From Conus ventricosus (taxonomy: Eukaryota; Mollusca; Gastropoda; Neogastropoda; Conidae), in contig CM031601.1 of NCBI GenBank assembly GCA_018398815.1, positions 22,501,793-22,565,792 on the forward strand: 64,000 nucleotides of DNA, given 5' to 3'. The notes beneath the pieces were generated by a model. That model did no database searches. It was not told where the DNA came from and worked only from the letters and a program-made list of their open reading frames with translations. The position numbers and the translations under genes were made by a program. Below are positions 19,400 to 31,559 of the stretch, piece by piece. How positions within the stretch are numbered: position 1 is the first letter of the stretch; each line of letters starts with the position of its first letter.

Positions 19400-22300
19400 C
19401 TTCTTTGATATTACCCTTGACTGTTTAAAAGGAATTAATTTATGCCTCTGGATTCCCGGGGGAACAAAGGGACGCAACAAAACTCTTTTAATAGAAATGA
19501 TAATAGGAAACCCTCTTCAGCTCAGCCCACAATTTTCCAGCTTTGGAGAAGTAAGTACTTTTTTTAACTGTTTTTATTTGGAAGAAAAAGGTCTATTTTA
19601 TATTCTGGTCAAAATGTTTGTTAGCATTTTAATTTTGGAGATTTAAGAAATCTCTGCTCCAGTTGAAAAATGTTTACCTTTCAACAAACAAATATTTCAA
19701 AAGACTTAATTGTCTGTTCAGAGAAAATCATTTGTGTGCATTGAGGGCTCATTAAAATGAGATGATGAAAAAGCAGCAGATCTGTTGACATTGCTTTTTC
19801 ACTTCAGTTATGTGGATTTTGTTTTTGTTGTTGCTTTATAATGGATGTGATTCTGTTTTTATTTTGGTGTTTTCTTAGCTCTTTTTTCATTTTGTATTTG
19901 AGTAGGTTCTCTTTTCTGTGGCAATTTCTTGTTCACAGAAACTAATGAACAAAAAGTATTTTAAGAGGCTCTTAATTGAATTGTCTTTAGTAGAAAATTG
20001 CAGAAAAGACCATGAATATCACTTCATTTTAATACATTTTTACAGCTTATTGATGTCCTAATGTGCTGGTGTCAAAGTTGTCTCCCCCAACTGGGAGTTG
20101 CCCCTGTACCCCACCAGAGACATGTCCTCCCTGGACCCTTTCCAGTTTTTTTCTTTGGCACACTCTTATGGTAGTTTACTTGCTACATTTTTGGGGTACT
20201 GTTTCTTACTTTAAATGCATTGTTAATGCAACTGACATTAGCTAGTGTAGTTATCTTTATCTATTTTTTTTGTATTATGCCCACTATTACCATTATTTGT
20301 GTTTGGACTAACGTTAAAAAAGTTCAGTATTGGGAAAATTTCTTGCTTTCACCCTGAGGTGAGGCGGGTACTTTGTCCTTCAGTGCTGGCAAGTGCTATG
20401 CATCTGGCGTAGCCTGCTACAGTTTCATTGACAATGCTACCTTGTAATGAAATTCTTTGTATAAAAACAATTGGAAATATACAGACAAGCTTACTCTTCA
20501 CAGATTAAGCAACAGCTTAAAATGGTACAGAAGTAACATAAATGTTAAGAATATGCTTTTTTTTTTTTCTTTAAGAAAAAAAAAAAGGCCAAGTTCAGTA
20601 AGAAGTGGAAGAAAAAGCAGAACAGATTAGCTGAAGATGAATCAGACTCTGCCTATTGGTTTCATTATCGTCCTTTTTTTTGGGGGGGGGGGGGGGGGGG
20701 GGGGGGGGGTGTTGCTTTAGCTCAAGTCAAAACTACTGAGATTTTCATCTTCTTTGTCAGCCTTCATGTCATGTGTGAAGTGAAGTGTGAGATTGTACAT
20801 TCAGATTTCCAGGGATTTTTTTTTTTCCTCTCAAAGATTGGGCATGTTGAAAATCAGAATTTTGAACAGGCAAATGGAGGAAAGATGACAAGTGTACACT
20901 ACTCATGCAACACAGCAGTTACTTGTCATTTTACTCTTGTAGTTGCTAAAAAATTTGCTTTTGAGAGAGCGCACGTGGAGGCAGTCAAAAAAAAAAAAAA
21001 AAAACCAAAAAAACTTCTTGGTTAAAGCGACAAATTTCATGTCTGACTGTCTGTTCGGAATAGTAAAGTAGGACTTGTTCAATAATTCTCAGAAACTTTT
21101 TCGATAATTCTAGTCCCAGGGTAGTGAACAAGGCATCTAGCTTTTCATCCAGCAAAATGAATTGGCTTTTATTCCCCAAGATTGGGCAGTCTGTACAAAA
21201 ACAAGTTTACCTCCAGTTTCCTAAGGCCAAAGAGAGCAATGTTCTGCTTCCTTATGTGATGTTTAATTGCGTTGGCAATCCCAGATCAGCAGCATTGCTC
21301 TTTTCGGGGATGGAGAAAGAAGATGAAGTTCCTCACTGACTGCCTGATTGAACAGATCATTCCCAACTTGAACATTAGAAATAAACAAACGTGTATTACA
21401 AAACGACAGCGCTGTTTTGAAAAGCAGCTATAGTTAGGAAAAAGCAACCGAGCAAAACCAATCTTTATTTATTTATGCCGCATACTGAAAAACGATTGAA
21501 ACATCAGACATTTTGTTTCTACTGCAATATTTTTGTAATAGACCCAAAGCGGTTCATGCATCAGAATCCTTTGCCATCACTTTAGTGCATTTTCATTTGT
21601 ACTGTTCGTGTAGTTGAATGTACTTCCATCAGTTTAGTGCATTTCATCCCCACTTTTCATGTTATGAGATCCCTTGCCACAAATTCAGTGCATATTCATT
21701 CTCTTACATTTATTTGAGTACTGTATGTGTAGGTGTGTGTTCACGCACTTAAGCTTCTGTAAGTAACTTTGGTTTCAGTGGGCTGCCGTTTGTATGTGAC
21801 ATCAGCTGTAGCATGGTCAGTTGAAAGTGAGCCAATCCACAGGTGTCGCTTGGACCTAGGTCATAGTGGTGGTGAAACTTTTAATGGGTAAATCAAGGAA
21901 ACCAGTAAAGCCCCCACCTCCACCCCTCCATCGCTGGTTCCACCTCCCCGTTGTCATTGGAAGGTAGATTGAAAACAAAAATGTAGTACCAAGTTTTGTT
22001 GCCCTTCTTAATTACTTTCTTGTTTTTCTTCTTTCTAAGTGAAAAGGAACATCAGCATGGGGTGGGGAAAGAAGCATGGTTGTAGACAGGTAGAGAACCT
22101 GGCCTTGATTAGTTTGCACCTGGCATGTCAACGGTTGATTAAAAAATAAATAAAAAAGAAACTTTGCCTCCCAGTGTGCTATGACTGATGTAGCTGGCAG
22201 GATTGCCTTTGTTTGGGAACTGATGTGAGAATGGTCATGTGCACTGTCATGAATGTCTTCATTGGCAACCAGTGAAGACAACGTTCATGTGGGCATCAGT

Positions 22301-22735
22301 CTGTCTTCGGGGTTGTTTTGGGTTTTTTTTTCTCATGGTGGCTGTGATCACTTGCCATTTTTCATCCATGATTGTGTTTCATCACTGTCTCACTTTGGCT
22401 TGGATTTGCACTGGTCTGTGCTGTCAGTTGGTATTCGTTGTTTAGCTGTTTTGTATTGTTATGAAATGCATTGGAGGCCACCAATGAAGCTCTGCTGTTT
22501 TCTGCACTTCGTGGTCCAGGACTTGGCACCTGGAGACTACCGTTTTGCGGCAAATAGCAATCCATGTCTTATTTATTCCTGTCATTCATGGTGTCGCATT
22601 TGTTGTCATGATGTGATCTTATGATTAAATGCTTGTTATAGTTTCCCTTTCCCAAGTTTGTACCGTTTTATTAGGAATTCTGTCATTTCATTCTATCACA
22701 TGGAGATGGTTTACTGGAAACTGAAAGACAAACAC
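19400..22735. other. Non-coding stretch without recognisable gene
   Basis: AT-rich sequence with poly-T/poly-A and a G run (20,684-20,709). Possible splice-like motifs (GTAAGT at 19,549; a pyrimidine tract ending TTTAAG at 20,575) do not bound convincing coding text. Confidence 0.5.
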
Positions 22736-22737
22736 TG

Positions 22738-22739
<2 letters not shown>

Positions 22740-22790
<51 letters not shown>
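22740..22790. repeat. (CA)n microsatellite
   Basis: About 25 CA units, followed by a looser CA-rich stretch to 22,860. Confidence 0.97.
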
Positions 22791-22794
<4 letters not shown>

Positions 22795-23397
22795 GTGCAT
22801 GCACACTCACACTCACACACACAGATGCGCACACACTTGTGTGCACATACACACACAGACACGCATTTCCGGAAATCCCCATTGATTCGGAATGGCTAGG
22901 AGATTTTAGAGGCTTCCATTTTCTTTCGTCTTTTTAACAGTGGGTCCAGCAAAGCGTGTCCATCAGTCTTAATAGTGGATACGTGATTTGTATAAAATCT
23001 AGTGCCAATATAGGGATTTGATGTGATGATTCATACTTCGCTCTTGCAAAAGGGAATGATTGGAGGGGGCAGTGAGGTTACTCTGAGATTTGCATAATTT
23101 TGCCCCAGTGAAGTGTGACAAAAGAGAGCGTAAGGACACAGATTGTGAGGAGGGAAGGCAAAGGTCAAGGCTGTGCGTTCAATACGTAATGTGGCAGGAA
23201 TTACGTGAAACAGTATACTTCAGGCTCTCTGAGTTAGCTTATCAATCTTAACCTCTTTGGTACCTATACCCCGCAAGGTGAGATGCCTTCGTCAAGTTCG
23301 AACACGCTCCCGTCCCTGGGACGCTTGCTTCCCCTGACGAGTCAGGAAGGTGATCTTGAGCCTTGACACGAGTGTTGGAACTTGGATGTACTTTTGG

Positions 23398-23768
23398 TGT
23401 CCCTGCAGTGAGCTGTGGGAAGCCATTATTACCTCCAGCAGTGATGGCATGACAATGTGGAGGTTTTCCTAGGTCCCTGCAGTGAGCTGTTGGAAGCCGT
23501 TATTAAGTCCAGCAGTGATGGCATGACAATGTGGAGGTTTTCCTAGGTCCCTGCAGTGAGCTGTTGGAAGCTGTTATTACCTCCAGCAGTGATGGCTTGA
23601 CAATGTGGAGGTTTTCCTTGGTCCCTGCAGTGAGCTGTTGGAAGCTGTTATTACCTCCAGCAGTGATGGCTTGACAATGTGGAGGTTTTCCTTGGTCCCT
23701 GCAGTGAGCTGTTGGAAGCTGTTATTACCTCCAGCAGTGATGGCTTGACAATGTGGAGGTTTTCCTGG
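23398..23768 (+). repeat. 74-bp minisatellite, 5 copies
   Basis: GGTCCCTGCAGTGAGCTG recurs at 23,472, 23,546, 23,620 and 23,694, exactly every 74 bases; the first unit begins near 23,398 with a small difference. Copies 3-5 are almost identical and copies 1-2 share GGCATGACA and CCTAGG variants, so the array grew from its right side. Confidence 0.95.
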
Positions 23769-23779
23769 GTACAAGACCC

Positions 23780-26430
23780 CTGTCCATCCATATCGCTATC
23801 CCGTCCTTTCTCTTCAAAACAAAGTGAAAGATCTCTAATCATATTGTGATTTGTCTTCTGAATGGTCAGTGCTTTGTCTTTGCCAAACAAAATGAGGGCG
23901 TTTGATGGTATTCGAGGTCTTTGTATTTGAGAGGGTTACTGGTGGGCATCTTTTGTTTTGGATCGCTGAAGTTTTTTCCTGAGCTGGCTGGGCTTGATGA
24001 CCGTGAAGAAGGCTTGGACTGTATGTGGCACTGACATAGGTCTGTTCATCCGCTTCTCCCCTTCAGAAGTGTTGTGAGATGTTTTCTTGGTTTCTTTGTC
24101 GACTTTGTCTTCATCCAACCGTTGTCACTAAAAGAAAACAAAAGAAAAAGGCGGAAGATTATTTTTTCAGATTTTGTGATTTCAGCCTCAGCCTCTCATT
24201 CGAGAGTGGCTTGGATCGGTCATGGTGTGTGTGGTTTCAGAGGTAAGATGTTGTACAGCAGGTATGAAAGGGTGTCTCAGATTCTGATAGTCTTTTGATG
24301 TGATTTGTTGGGGGCTGTTACAATCAGCCCTCTGCTCACAGTAAATATTCAGAAATATGAATAACCATATAGTGAAAACATTATCTCACTGAACCCATAA
24401 TGTGCTTGACTTCCTTCACACACAACAAACACATACATTTCCTGTTCTGTCGTTGACCAAATAAAACAAGCCATCGTTGCACTTTCTTGATCACATCAAT
24501 TTTAAATATGTATGGATATTAATGATGTTTTACGTTTATGTGTTGTAACTTCTTTTTTTTTTAATCGTTTTAAGTAAAAATGACCTCTGTTGAGGAGGAC
24601 AGAGTGTTCAGATTATGTTCATCCTGATTCTGTCCCCATGTCTGACAATCATTGAAGTGTAAGCCTCTCGCAGCCTGCCACATGTTTGCTGACAGATTTT
24701 ATTCATTGGAACAGTGACATGGCCGCCTGGTCATGGCTTCCTGACAACACACTCGATACTTACAGAGAACTGCTGCTGGGCAAACCAGCTTTGTCATTTG
24801 GCCCAGTGTTATTCTATTTGGTCCATGGTTGTTTTTTTGTGTGTGTGTCGCTGTGTGTGGTGACATCAGCATACCAGTTGTTGACATTGCTGCCTGCTGT
24901 TTTCTTTCTTGTCAGATGTGGAGACGCGTTCACCAAATAATTGTAGCAAGCTCATGGTGGGGTTGTTTCCCCCCCCCCCTCCCCCTCATGGAAGTGGGGG
25001 GTAGGATGGTCTGATGATAGTGGATTGAGAAGCAGATTACAATGACAGTGAAAGGGAAGAGAAGGGTACCGCTTTAGTGGATACTCATTCTTCGTGACTG
25101 GTCCAAGAGCAGCTTGATAGAGAAATGAAATGGAGTCGGGATTAAGGCCACGAGTTACGTCTTTGATTTCATAATCATTTTGCTGATCCCATCCCATCCA
25201 GTTGACCTCTTGTGTTTCTGAACTGGAGATGCTGACCCCGTTGTTACAAAAACCATGGGATTCAAGTACCATTCACACCTTGTGACGACTTCGTCCACAC
25301 TCTTTCTTCTCTCAACTCCTGTCCATTCTTTTCTTCTTTCTGATTTAATGTCTTAACACGTTTTGTGTGAGAAGTTGGTTCTGAAGTAACGAGTTTCAGT
25401 ATAACAGAACCAAGGACAGGTCGGTGTAAGAGCATGCAATCACGCTGTTTCGCAGCTCAGCTTATGTATATGGAATGTTTGTAAACACTGGGGATTGGAT
25501 AGAACTGTCGGGGAAGCCAATCTTTAGGATGGGGTTAGTGCAATCATGATCTTGATGTCAACATGTTCAGGTTGGGGACGTCTTGTTGCATTGCATGTTG
25601 AGTTAAACTATACACAGAGGTCAGATGATGAACGAAGGGTTGCGGACAGTGATGGCAGGAGGCAGTCAAGTCATAGACAATGTTCTTGCCGTGACTAGTT
25701 TTGAAGCCCAGCCGACACGTATGCATCTGCGGGCGGAAGAGTCGTGGGCTTGTGGTCAAGATTTTGGATGGCCTGTGGACTCTTTTGCCTGAATGGATTG
25801 CTAGTGGGCTTGTGGTCAAGATTTTGGATGGCCTGTGGACTGTTTTGCCTGAATGGATTGCTAGTGTCGGTCTTTGGGGAGGAAGAGTGTTGTCAGATGA
25901 TGGCAGTGGAGTGAGCAAGGCATTGCTGGCTTTGTTGTACTTCAGAGGGCAGAGTGGGTCATCTTTACACTGACAGACCAGGGATTGGGTGGGCTTGGTG
26001 GCAGTGATGGGAGGACCAGGTCTTCTCTTACTGCCCACTGGGCGAAGAATTCTTATACAGGAGCAGCTTAGGTCGTTCACTGCGTGAAAGGCCACCTGGA
26101 GTTTCTGCTGCACGGTTCCATGGTGTCAGGAAGGGGCTTCTTCTGTGTACCAAGATAGTGAAGATGGAACACAGTTTGGGACAAGGGGTGGGAAGAAATG
26201 GGAGGGAACACTTTTTGGTCGCCCAGGCTTTCATTTTTGTTTTATCGTTATTATTTTTTGTGACCAAGTCTCCAGTTGGAAACTGTTTATATTGGAATAT
26301 CTTGTGTCCAATTTCCTCTCCAATTTTTATGTTGGGGGGGGGGGGGGGGGGGGCAAGAGTTTCCCATTGACTGGCAGAACAAGGTTACAAAGAAACCAAC
26401 GGGATTGGTGCATCCACTGCTTTTTGTTCG
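23780..26430. other. Non-coding stretch without recognisable gene
   Basis: No supported exon. It contains a 60-bp tandem duplication, listed separately, and a C run near 24,970. Confidence 0.5.
25744..25863 (+). repeat. 60-bp direct tandem duplication
   Basis: Two adjacent 60-base units, each starting GTGGGCTTGTGGTCAAGATT, differ at one base (CTCTTTT against CTGTTTT). The period is a multiple of three, so frames pass through unbroken. Confidence 0.95.
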
Positions 26431-26436
26431 GACAGG

Positions 26437-27352
26437 AGTGTTCCATTTGTCCTTGAGGTAGGGGCGATGAGGATGAACCAGGCAGGATTGTTCCATTTGT
26501 CCCTGTGGTAGAGGGGCGATGAGGATGAACCAGGCGGGATTGTTCCATTTATTCCTTTGTTAGGGACGATGAGGATGAACCAGGCAGGATTGTTCCATTT
26601 GTCCCTGAGGTAGGGGCGATGAAGATGAACCAAGCATGATTGTTCCATTTGTCCTTGTGGTGGGGACGATGAGGATGAACCAGGCGGGATTGTTCCATTT
26701 CTCCTTGTGGTGGGGACGATGAGGATGAACCAGGCGGGATTGTTCCATTTGTCCCTGTGTTAGGGACGATGAGGATAAACCAGGCAGGATTGTTCCATTT
26801 GTCCCTGAGGTAGGGGCGATGAGGATAAACCAGGCAGGATTGTTCCATTTGTCCCTGAGGTAGGGGCGATGAAGATGAACCAGGCAGGATTGTTCCATTT
26901 GTCCCTGTGGTGGGGACGATGAGGATGAACCAGGCGGGATTGTTCCATTTGTCCCTGTGTTAGGGACGATGAGGATAAACCAGGCAGGTTTGTTCCATTT
27001 GTCCCTGTGTTAGGGACGATGAGGATAAACCAGGCAGGATTGTTCCATTTGTCCCTGTGTTAGGGACGATGAGGATAAACCAGGCAGGATTGTTCCATTT
27101 GTCCATGTGGTAGGGACGATGAGGATGAACCAGGCAGGATTGTTCCATTTGTCCCTGTGGTAGGGACGATGAGGATGAACCAGGTAGGATTGTTCCATTT
27201 GTCCCTGGGGTAGGGGCGATGAGGATGAACCAGGCAGGATTGTTCCTTTTGTCCCTGAGATAGGCGCGATGAGGATGAACCAGGTAGGATTGTTCCATTT
27301 GTCCCTGAGATTGGCGCGATGAGGATGAACCAGGCGGGAATTTCCATTTGTC
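26437..27352 (+). repeat. 50-bp minisatellite, about 18 copies
   Basis: Units contain GATGAGGATGAACCAGGC and TTGTTCCATTTGTCC and recur every 50 bases. Variation is concentrated in the segment after GTCCCTG (AGGTA, TGGTG, TGTTA types), and blocks of like types alternate. The minus-strand frames (EQSCLVHPHRP...) are a product of the repeat: 50 is not a multiple of three, so each unit is read in a different phase. Confidence 0.96.
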
Positions 27353-27683
27353 CCTAGTGAAGGGAAGGCCAGACCTTTCCTGTGTGACCACCTTTTTTTT
27401 GTGAACTGCTAACGAGGGATCACGGGGAATGGGGTGGGAGGGGGTGAATTATCCATGTGTACAGTGTGATAATGTGAATAGACTTTGTTGTATAGTAGCC
27501 GAGACTGGATGATCGATGTTGATCTGGTGCTCAGTAATTATTTTGCTGTTGTATATATTATACATAAAGTCTTGTTGCTGTTGACGGTGAACCAGGCGTG
27601 GACTTTGGTCTTTTTTTATTTTCATTGTTCGCGTATGTGTCTGTGTGTGTGTTGGTGTACATGAGCATCTGTAAGGTTGTACT

Positions 27684-27702
27684 CTGTGTGTGTGTGTGTG
27701 TG

Positions 27703-27735
<33 letters not shown>
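27684..27735. repeat. (GT)n-(GA)n compound microsatellite
   Basis: GT repeats pass directly into GA repeats. Confidence 0.95.
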
Positions 27736-27739
<4 letters not shown>

Positions 27740-27741
<2 letters not shown>

Positions 27742-29889
27742 CAGGGTGGGAATGCACAGCTCTGTATGACTCAATAGAGAGCAGAACTGGAAGCACTGGT
27801 TAACATAGCCCTGGGCCACCATTTATTGTTGGTTTTATCACAAAGCTGACATAAAAGAGGCCACAACACCCTGTTTTATAGACAGCTCGTTCATTCTCAG
27901 TTGTGCCTGCATTTACTGTTGTCTATGAACATCGCTTGACTAACCTATGTACTGCTAAGAGTTCTCTGCCGTGTCACAGCACTTTGTTTCCAGGGGAACG
28001 CACTTTCTAAAAAGACACAAAACCATTATGGGAATTGTATTCTTTAATCCGTTTCGTTGGAAGCCACGTCACACGATAAAAAAAAAAAGTATCCACACCT
28101 AAATTTGCAGGTTCAAGTCATTGTACTCTTTGCTGACTGGTGCACAAAAAGATCCAACTGCATGGCAATGGGTCCCTGTTCCTGTTGGTTTCTGTCCTTG
28201 AAACAAACCCACAGCAAATGAAATTTGAAACAATCTGTACAGTTCCTACAGTGTGATTTTTTTTTTTTTTCAAGTCAGGTAGTTACTTTTCGATCAGCAC
28301 AACCCTGATGTGGCCCTTGTGGTCGGCTGGGCTTTAAACAACATAGAGTAAGTCTACAAAGCTGCACCGTTCCTAGGCTTACAGCGCCATGAAATCCTAG
28401 AGACCTGTCAAGCACAAAGAAGCGTGTCGGGTTGCAAGCTGTTTCAATAGGGGGGATTGCTAGTTAGCCGACACCATTGAAATCACTCGGGAGTTCTGTG
28501 CGTGAAGCTATGTTGTCGCACAAGATCTTTCCAAAAACTGCGGGTAGTTTGCTTTAGTCTGCGCCGAGCGAGGCATTAGCCTAACAGAGCGACGTAATAT
28601 CTTCTGTTCAAGGCAATGGCCCAAGACTGTGGGTTTACAACGTGCAGCAATGGACTGCTCAAATGTTTCAAGGGTAAAGAAATGCGTGGGTCGGTTAATC
28701 ACATTGCTCATATTCCTAGCACTCCTCTTCCATCTTGGTTATCCTGACAAACGTGACAAACCTGCCTGCTGCACGATCCACTTAGTTAACTCCAGCACAG
28801 GAGAGTTCTCATAGTGGCTGAACAGGCAACTCCTGTATTTGGAGCGCCCAGAGCAAGTCGAACTTTGCTCATTGTAATGCACTGCCGCCCAGCTTCAATA
28901 TGTCCCATTTTTCGCAGCACATCTGTAGTAGCGACTCTCATACACACGCTGATCTGTGAACAACTTGCCATTCAAACAACCTTTTCAACTTGCCATTCAA
29001 ACAACCTTTTGAATCGCTACAGAATATAAGGGTTTATTTTCAGTAACAAGAGAGAGAGAGAAGGGGGGGGGGGGACTTGGTGACGTCTTGCATCTTGTGC
29101 ATCCGATCAAGCACACGTACGGTCCACGTATGGTTAATAAACATGGTACATAATATATGGTACATTCATCCCCACCCCAAATCTTCTACCTTCCCGCCCT
29201 CGCCAAAATTGATCCATCGAAAACGTCTGCTTCCGGTGATTTGAAGACGGCAATAGGCCAAGCCTGCAAAGTATCGACCAACCACATTAAAGTCAACAGC
29301 ATGGGATGATTCACATGAATTGGACAAATCAGTATACGTGAAAAAAAAGAAGAGAATTCTTTGGGGGAAAAAAAGTTGGTTCACGATACATGGTCATCTC
29401 GGTCTTCGTGTAGACAAAATAATTGTCTTGAAGGGTTAGAGGTCAAAAGGAAATCTGATAGTACACGCTTTTGTCGTGTGTACAGCCAAAAATTGACAAA
29501 TCAAACGAAACAAAACATTGTTTTGTTCTTTCGTCGGCGTGTGTCGCATAACACTTGTGTTTCTGCTGAAATACCCTGTTCACTGTTTTAGGGCAACGAG
29601 TATTTCAACGATGTTTCTTCACAGGCATGTCAAAACGCCCACAACAGAAGGTATCCGATTCGAACCATTGCGCTGCACTAACGACCTCGCGACTGGTGCA
29701 CATTATCGATGAGATCTGCCTCTTGTGTGTGTGTGTGTGTGTGTGTGTGTGCCCCTTAAAGGCCTTTCTTTCACTCTTATTGTGACCAAATCGCTGGATC
29801 AGGTTGCCCACCCCCCACCCCAACCCTCCTCTCACTCCCCATTCTCCCATCCCGAACCCTCCAGTGTTCCTTCCCTTTGTTACAGATCA
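27740..29889. other. Non-coding stretch without recognisable gene
   Basis: Ordinary sequence holding one solo retroposon tail, a G run at 29,062-29,073 and a GT tract at 29,725-29,751. Open frames on both strands around 28.5-29.0 kb show no family I know. Confidence 0.5.
28304..28343 (+). repeat. Solo SINE/LINE-type 3' tail, copy 2
   Basis: CTGATGTGGCCCTTGTGG then TCGGCTGGGCTTTAAACAAC, matching 13,378-13,420 with few changes. No head or target duplication was found. Confidence 0.65.
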
Positions 29890-30835
29890 TTTATGATTTA
29901 AGGTTTAACCTTCCTTGAACCGAGTCAGGTAACGTACTTACTGCTTGGTAGACAGAAAATCTTCAAAACCTAAAAAAAAACACGACCCCACAACCTTCAG
30001 CTTGGCTGGCAACAAACGCTCAAACCACCTGTATAATTCACAGCCTACCACCAACTCGCACGTGCAACACGTATACACGCACACGCTCTTCAAACTCAGC
30101 CACACCTTGAATGACGGCATCCACCACGTGCCCATTTCCACTTTCTCTTTGACCAGATGGCTCAGGTGGGAGGGAGAATAATAAGACTCCGCCGACCCTC
30201 GGTTGAGTGGCAGGCAGTGAGGTGAACTGGGGGGGGGGGGGGGGGGGGAGGGAGAGGGGGTGGGGGGGGGGGGGAGAGGGGGTGGGGGGGAAGATGAAAC
30301 CACAGGTGAATATTTCATGTCTGTGGAGAGAGAGAGAGAGAGAGAGACGCCTGCTGGACTCGGCACGTCAGCTGATAGGTCACTGAGTCTAGGAGGAAGC
30401 AGCGAGTGAAGTTTAGTTGTTTGTTTTTTTGTTGTTGGGTTGTTGTTGTTGTTTTTTACAAGGCAGTCAAAATTGAAGCAACAACAGAAAGGTTAGCAGT
30501 CCAGATGCAACAGTTTCAGGAAATTGTTGGCACAAAGGGATGGGGGAGAAAATCAGTCCACAGTAATCCCTGGAGAGAAAAAAAGGAAAGAAAAGCGACA
30601 AACAATCAAAGAAACAAACAATGAGCGTTTGTTCTGTTTGGGACATACACTCTACGATAGTCGATTCTTTGAAACACATTTTTAAAGCTGTTAACTTTGA
30701 AAAGAAACAGCTTGGCTGTCATTTGAGATATGTAGGAGCCCTATTAATTAAGTATATCTGCTGGCGAAAAGAGGTCAATCCTAAACGAAGCTCACATATG
30801 TCAATTTTGCACATAAAAGACAAAATATCACACAT

Positions 30836-30873
<38 letters not shown>

Positions 30874-30895
30874 GACACACACACACACACACCAC

Positions 30896-30932
<37 letters not shown>

Positions 30933-30974
30933 CACACACGCACACACACGACACACACACACACACACACACAC

Positions 30975-31011
<37 letters not shown>

Positions 31012-31013
31012 TG
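30836..31013. repeat. (CA)n cluster with CGACAC interruptions and (TA)n end, copy 1
   Basis: CA repeats broken by CGACAC and CCACAC steps, ending in TATATA. The counterpart at 34,507-34,710 has a different arrangement and lacks the TA end, so this tract has changed fastest since the duplication. Confidence 0.95.
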
Positions 31014-31559
31014 AATTATAAACAAAGCTTGCTCTTATGTCTTAGATTGAAGAAATATATATATATGAAATAAGAATTCATTTAACATTCCATGCAAGTG
31101 TTGCGACGTGTTATCACTCACCATTGAGAATGAATCAAATGTCTTTGGAAATGTGGCTGTATGTAATGTTTCAACTCATCTCACTCTTCCACATACCCTT
31201 CCCTCATGTATTTCCTCTGGACGGGTGAGATGCAGCATTTTTATTGCCCTGCAACAATAGCGTTCAGAACTTGTGGCCTGAGAAATGAGAAGTGAAGTGA
31301 GAATGATGCGATCCAGCTGCCATTTGTAAATTTATCATTTTAAAGTCCAAATATTAAACTGCCATTTTCATCAGTTTTTTATTAATTTTGAAAAGAAAGA
31401 AACGAGACAGCACTAATTTGTTGAATCTACTGTCTGCACCGATCTAAATGCCTTATCCTGTGTATTGTATCGTTTCCAGATCTACAGAAAAGAAAATTCA
31501 GCTCTTCATAGGGCCGGTATGTCCACCACCGTCGTCTCCACCCCGCTGCTAACAGGATT

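Noticed and set aside
19520..19560. Possible micro-exon between TTTTCCAG and GTAAGT
   Set aside because: Only about eleven bases long, with no coding context on either side.
20575..20660. Lys-rich open stretch after a pyrimidine tract (KFSKKWKKKQNRLAEDESDS)
   Set aside because: It resembles a charged linker but has no partner exon; the surrounding A and G runs make it unreliable.
26287..27391. Overlapping minus-strand frames rich in EQSCLVHPHRP
   Set aside because: Product of the 50-bp minisatellite; the phase changes with each unit, so no single protein is implied.
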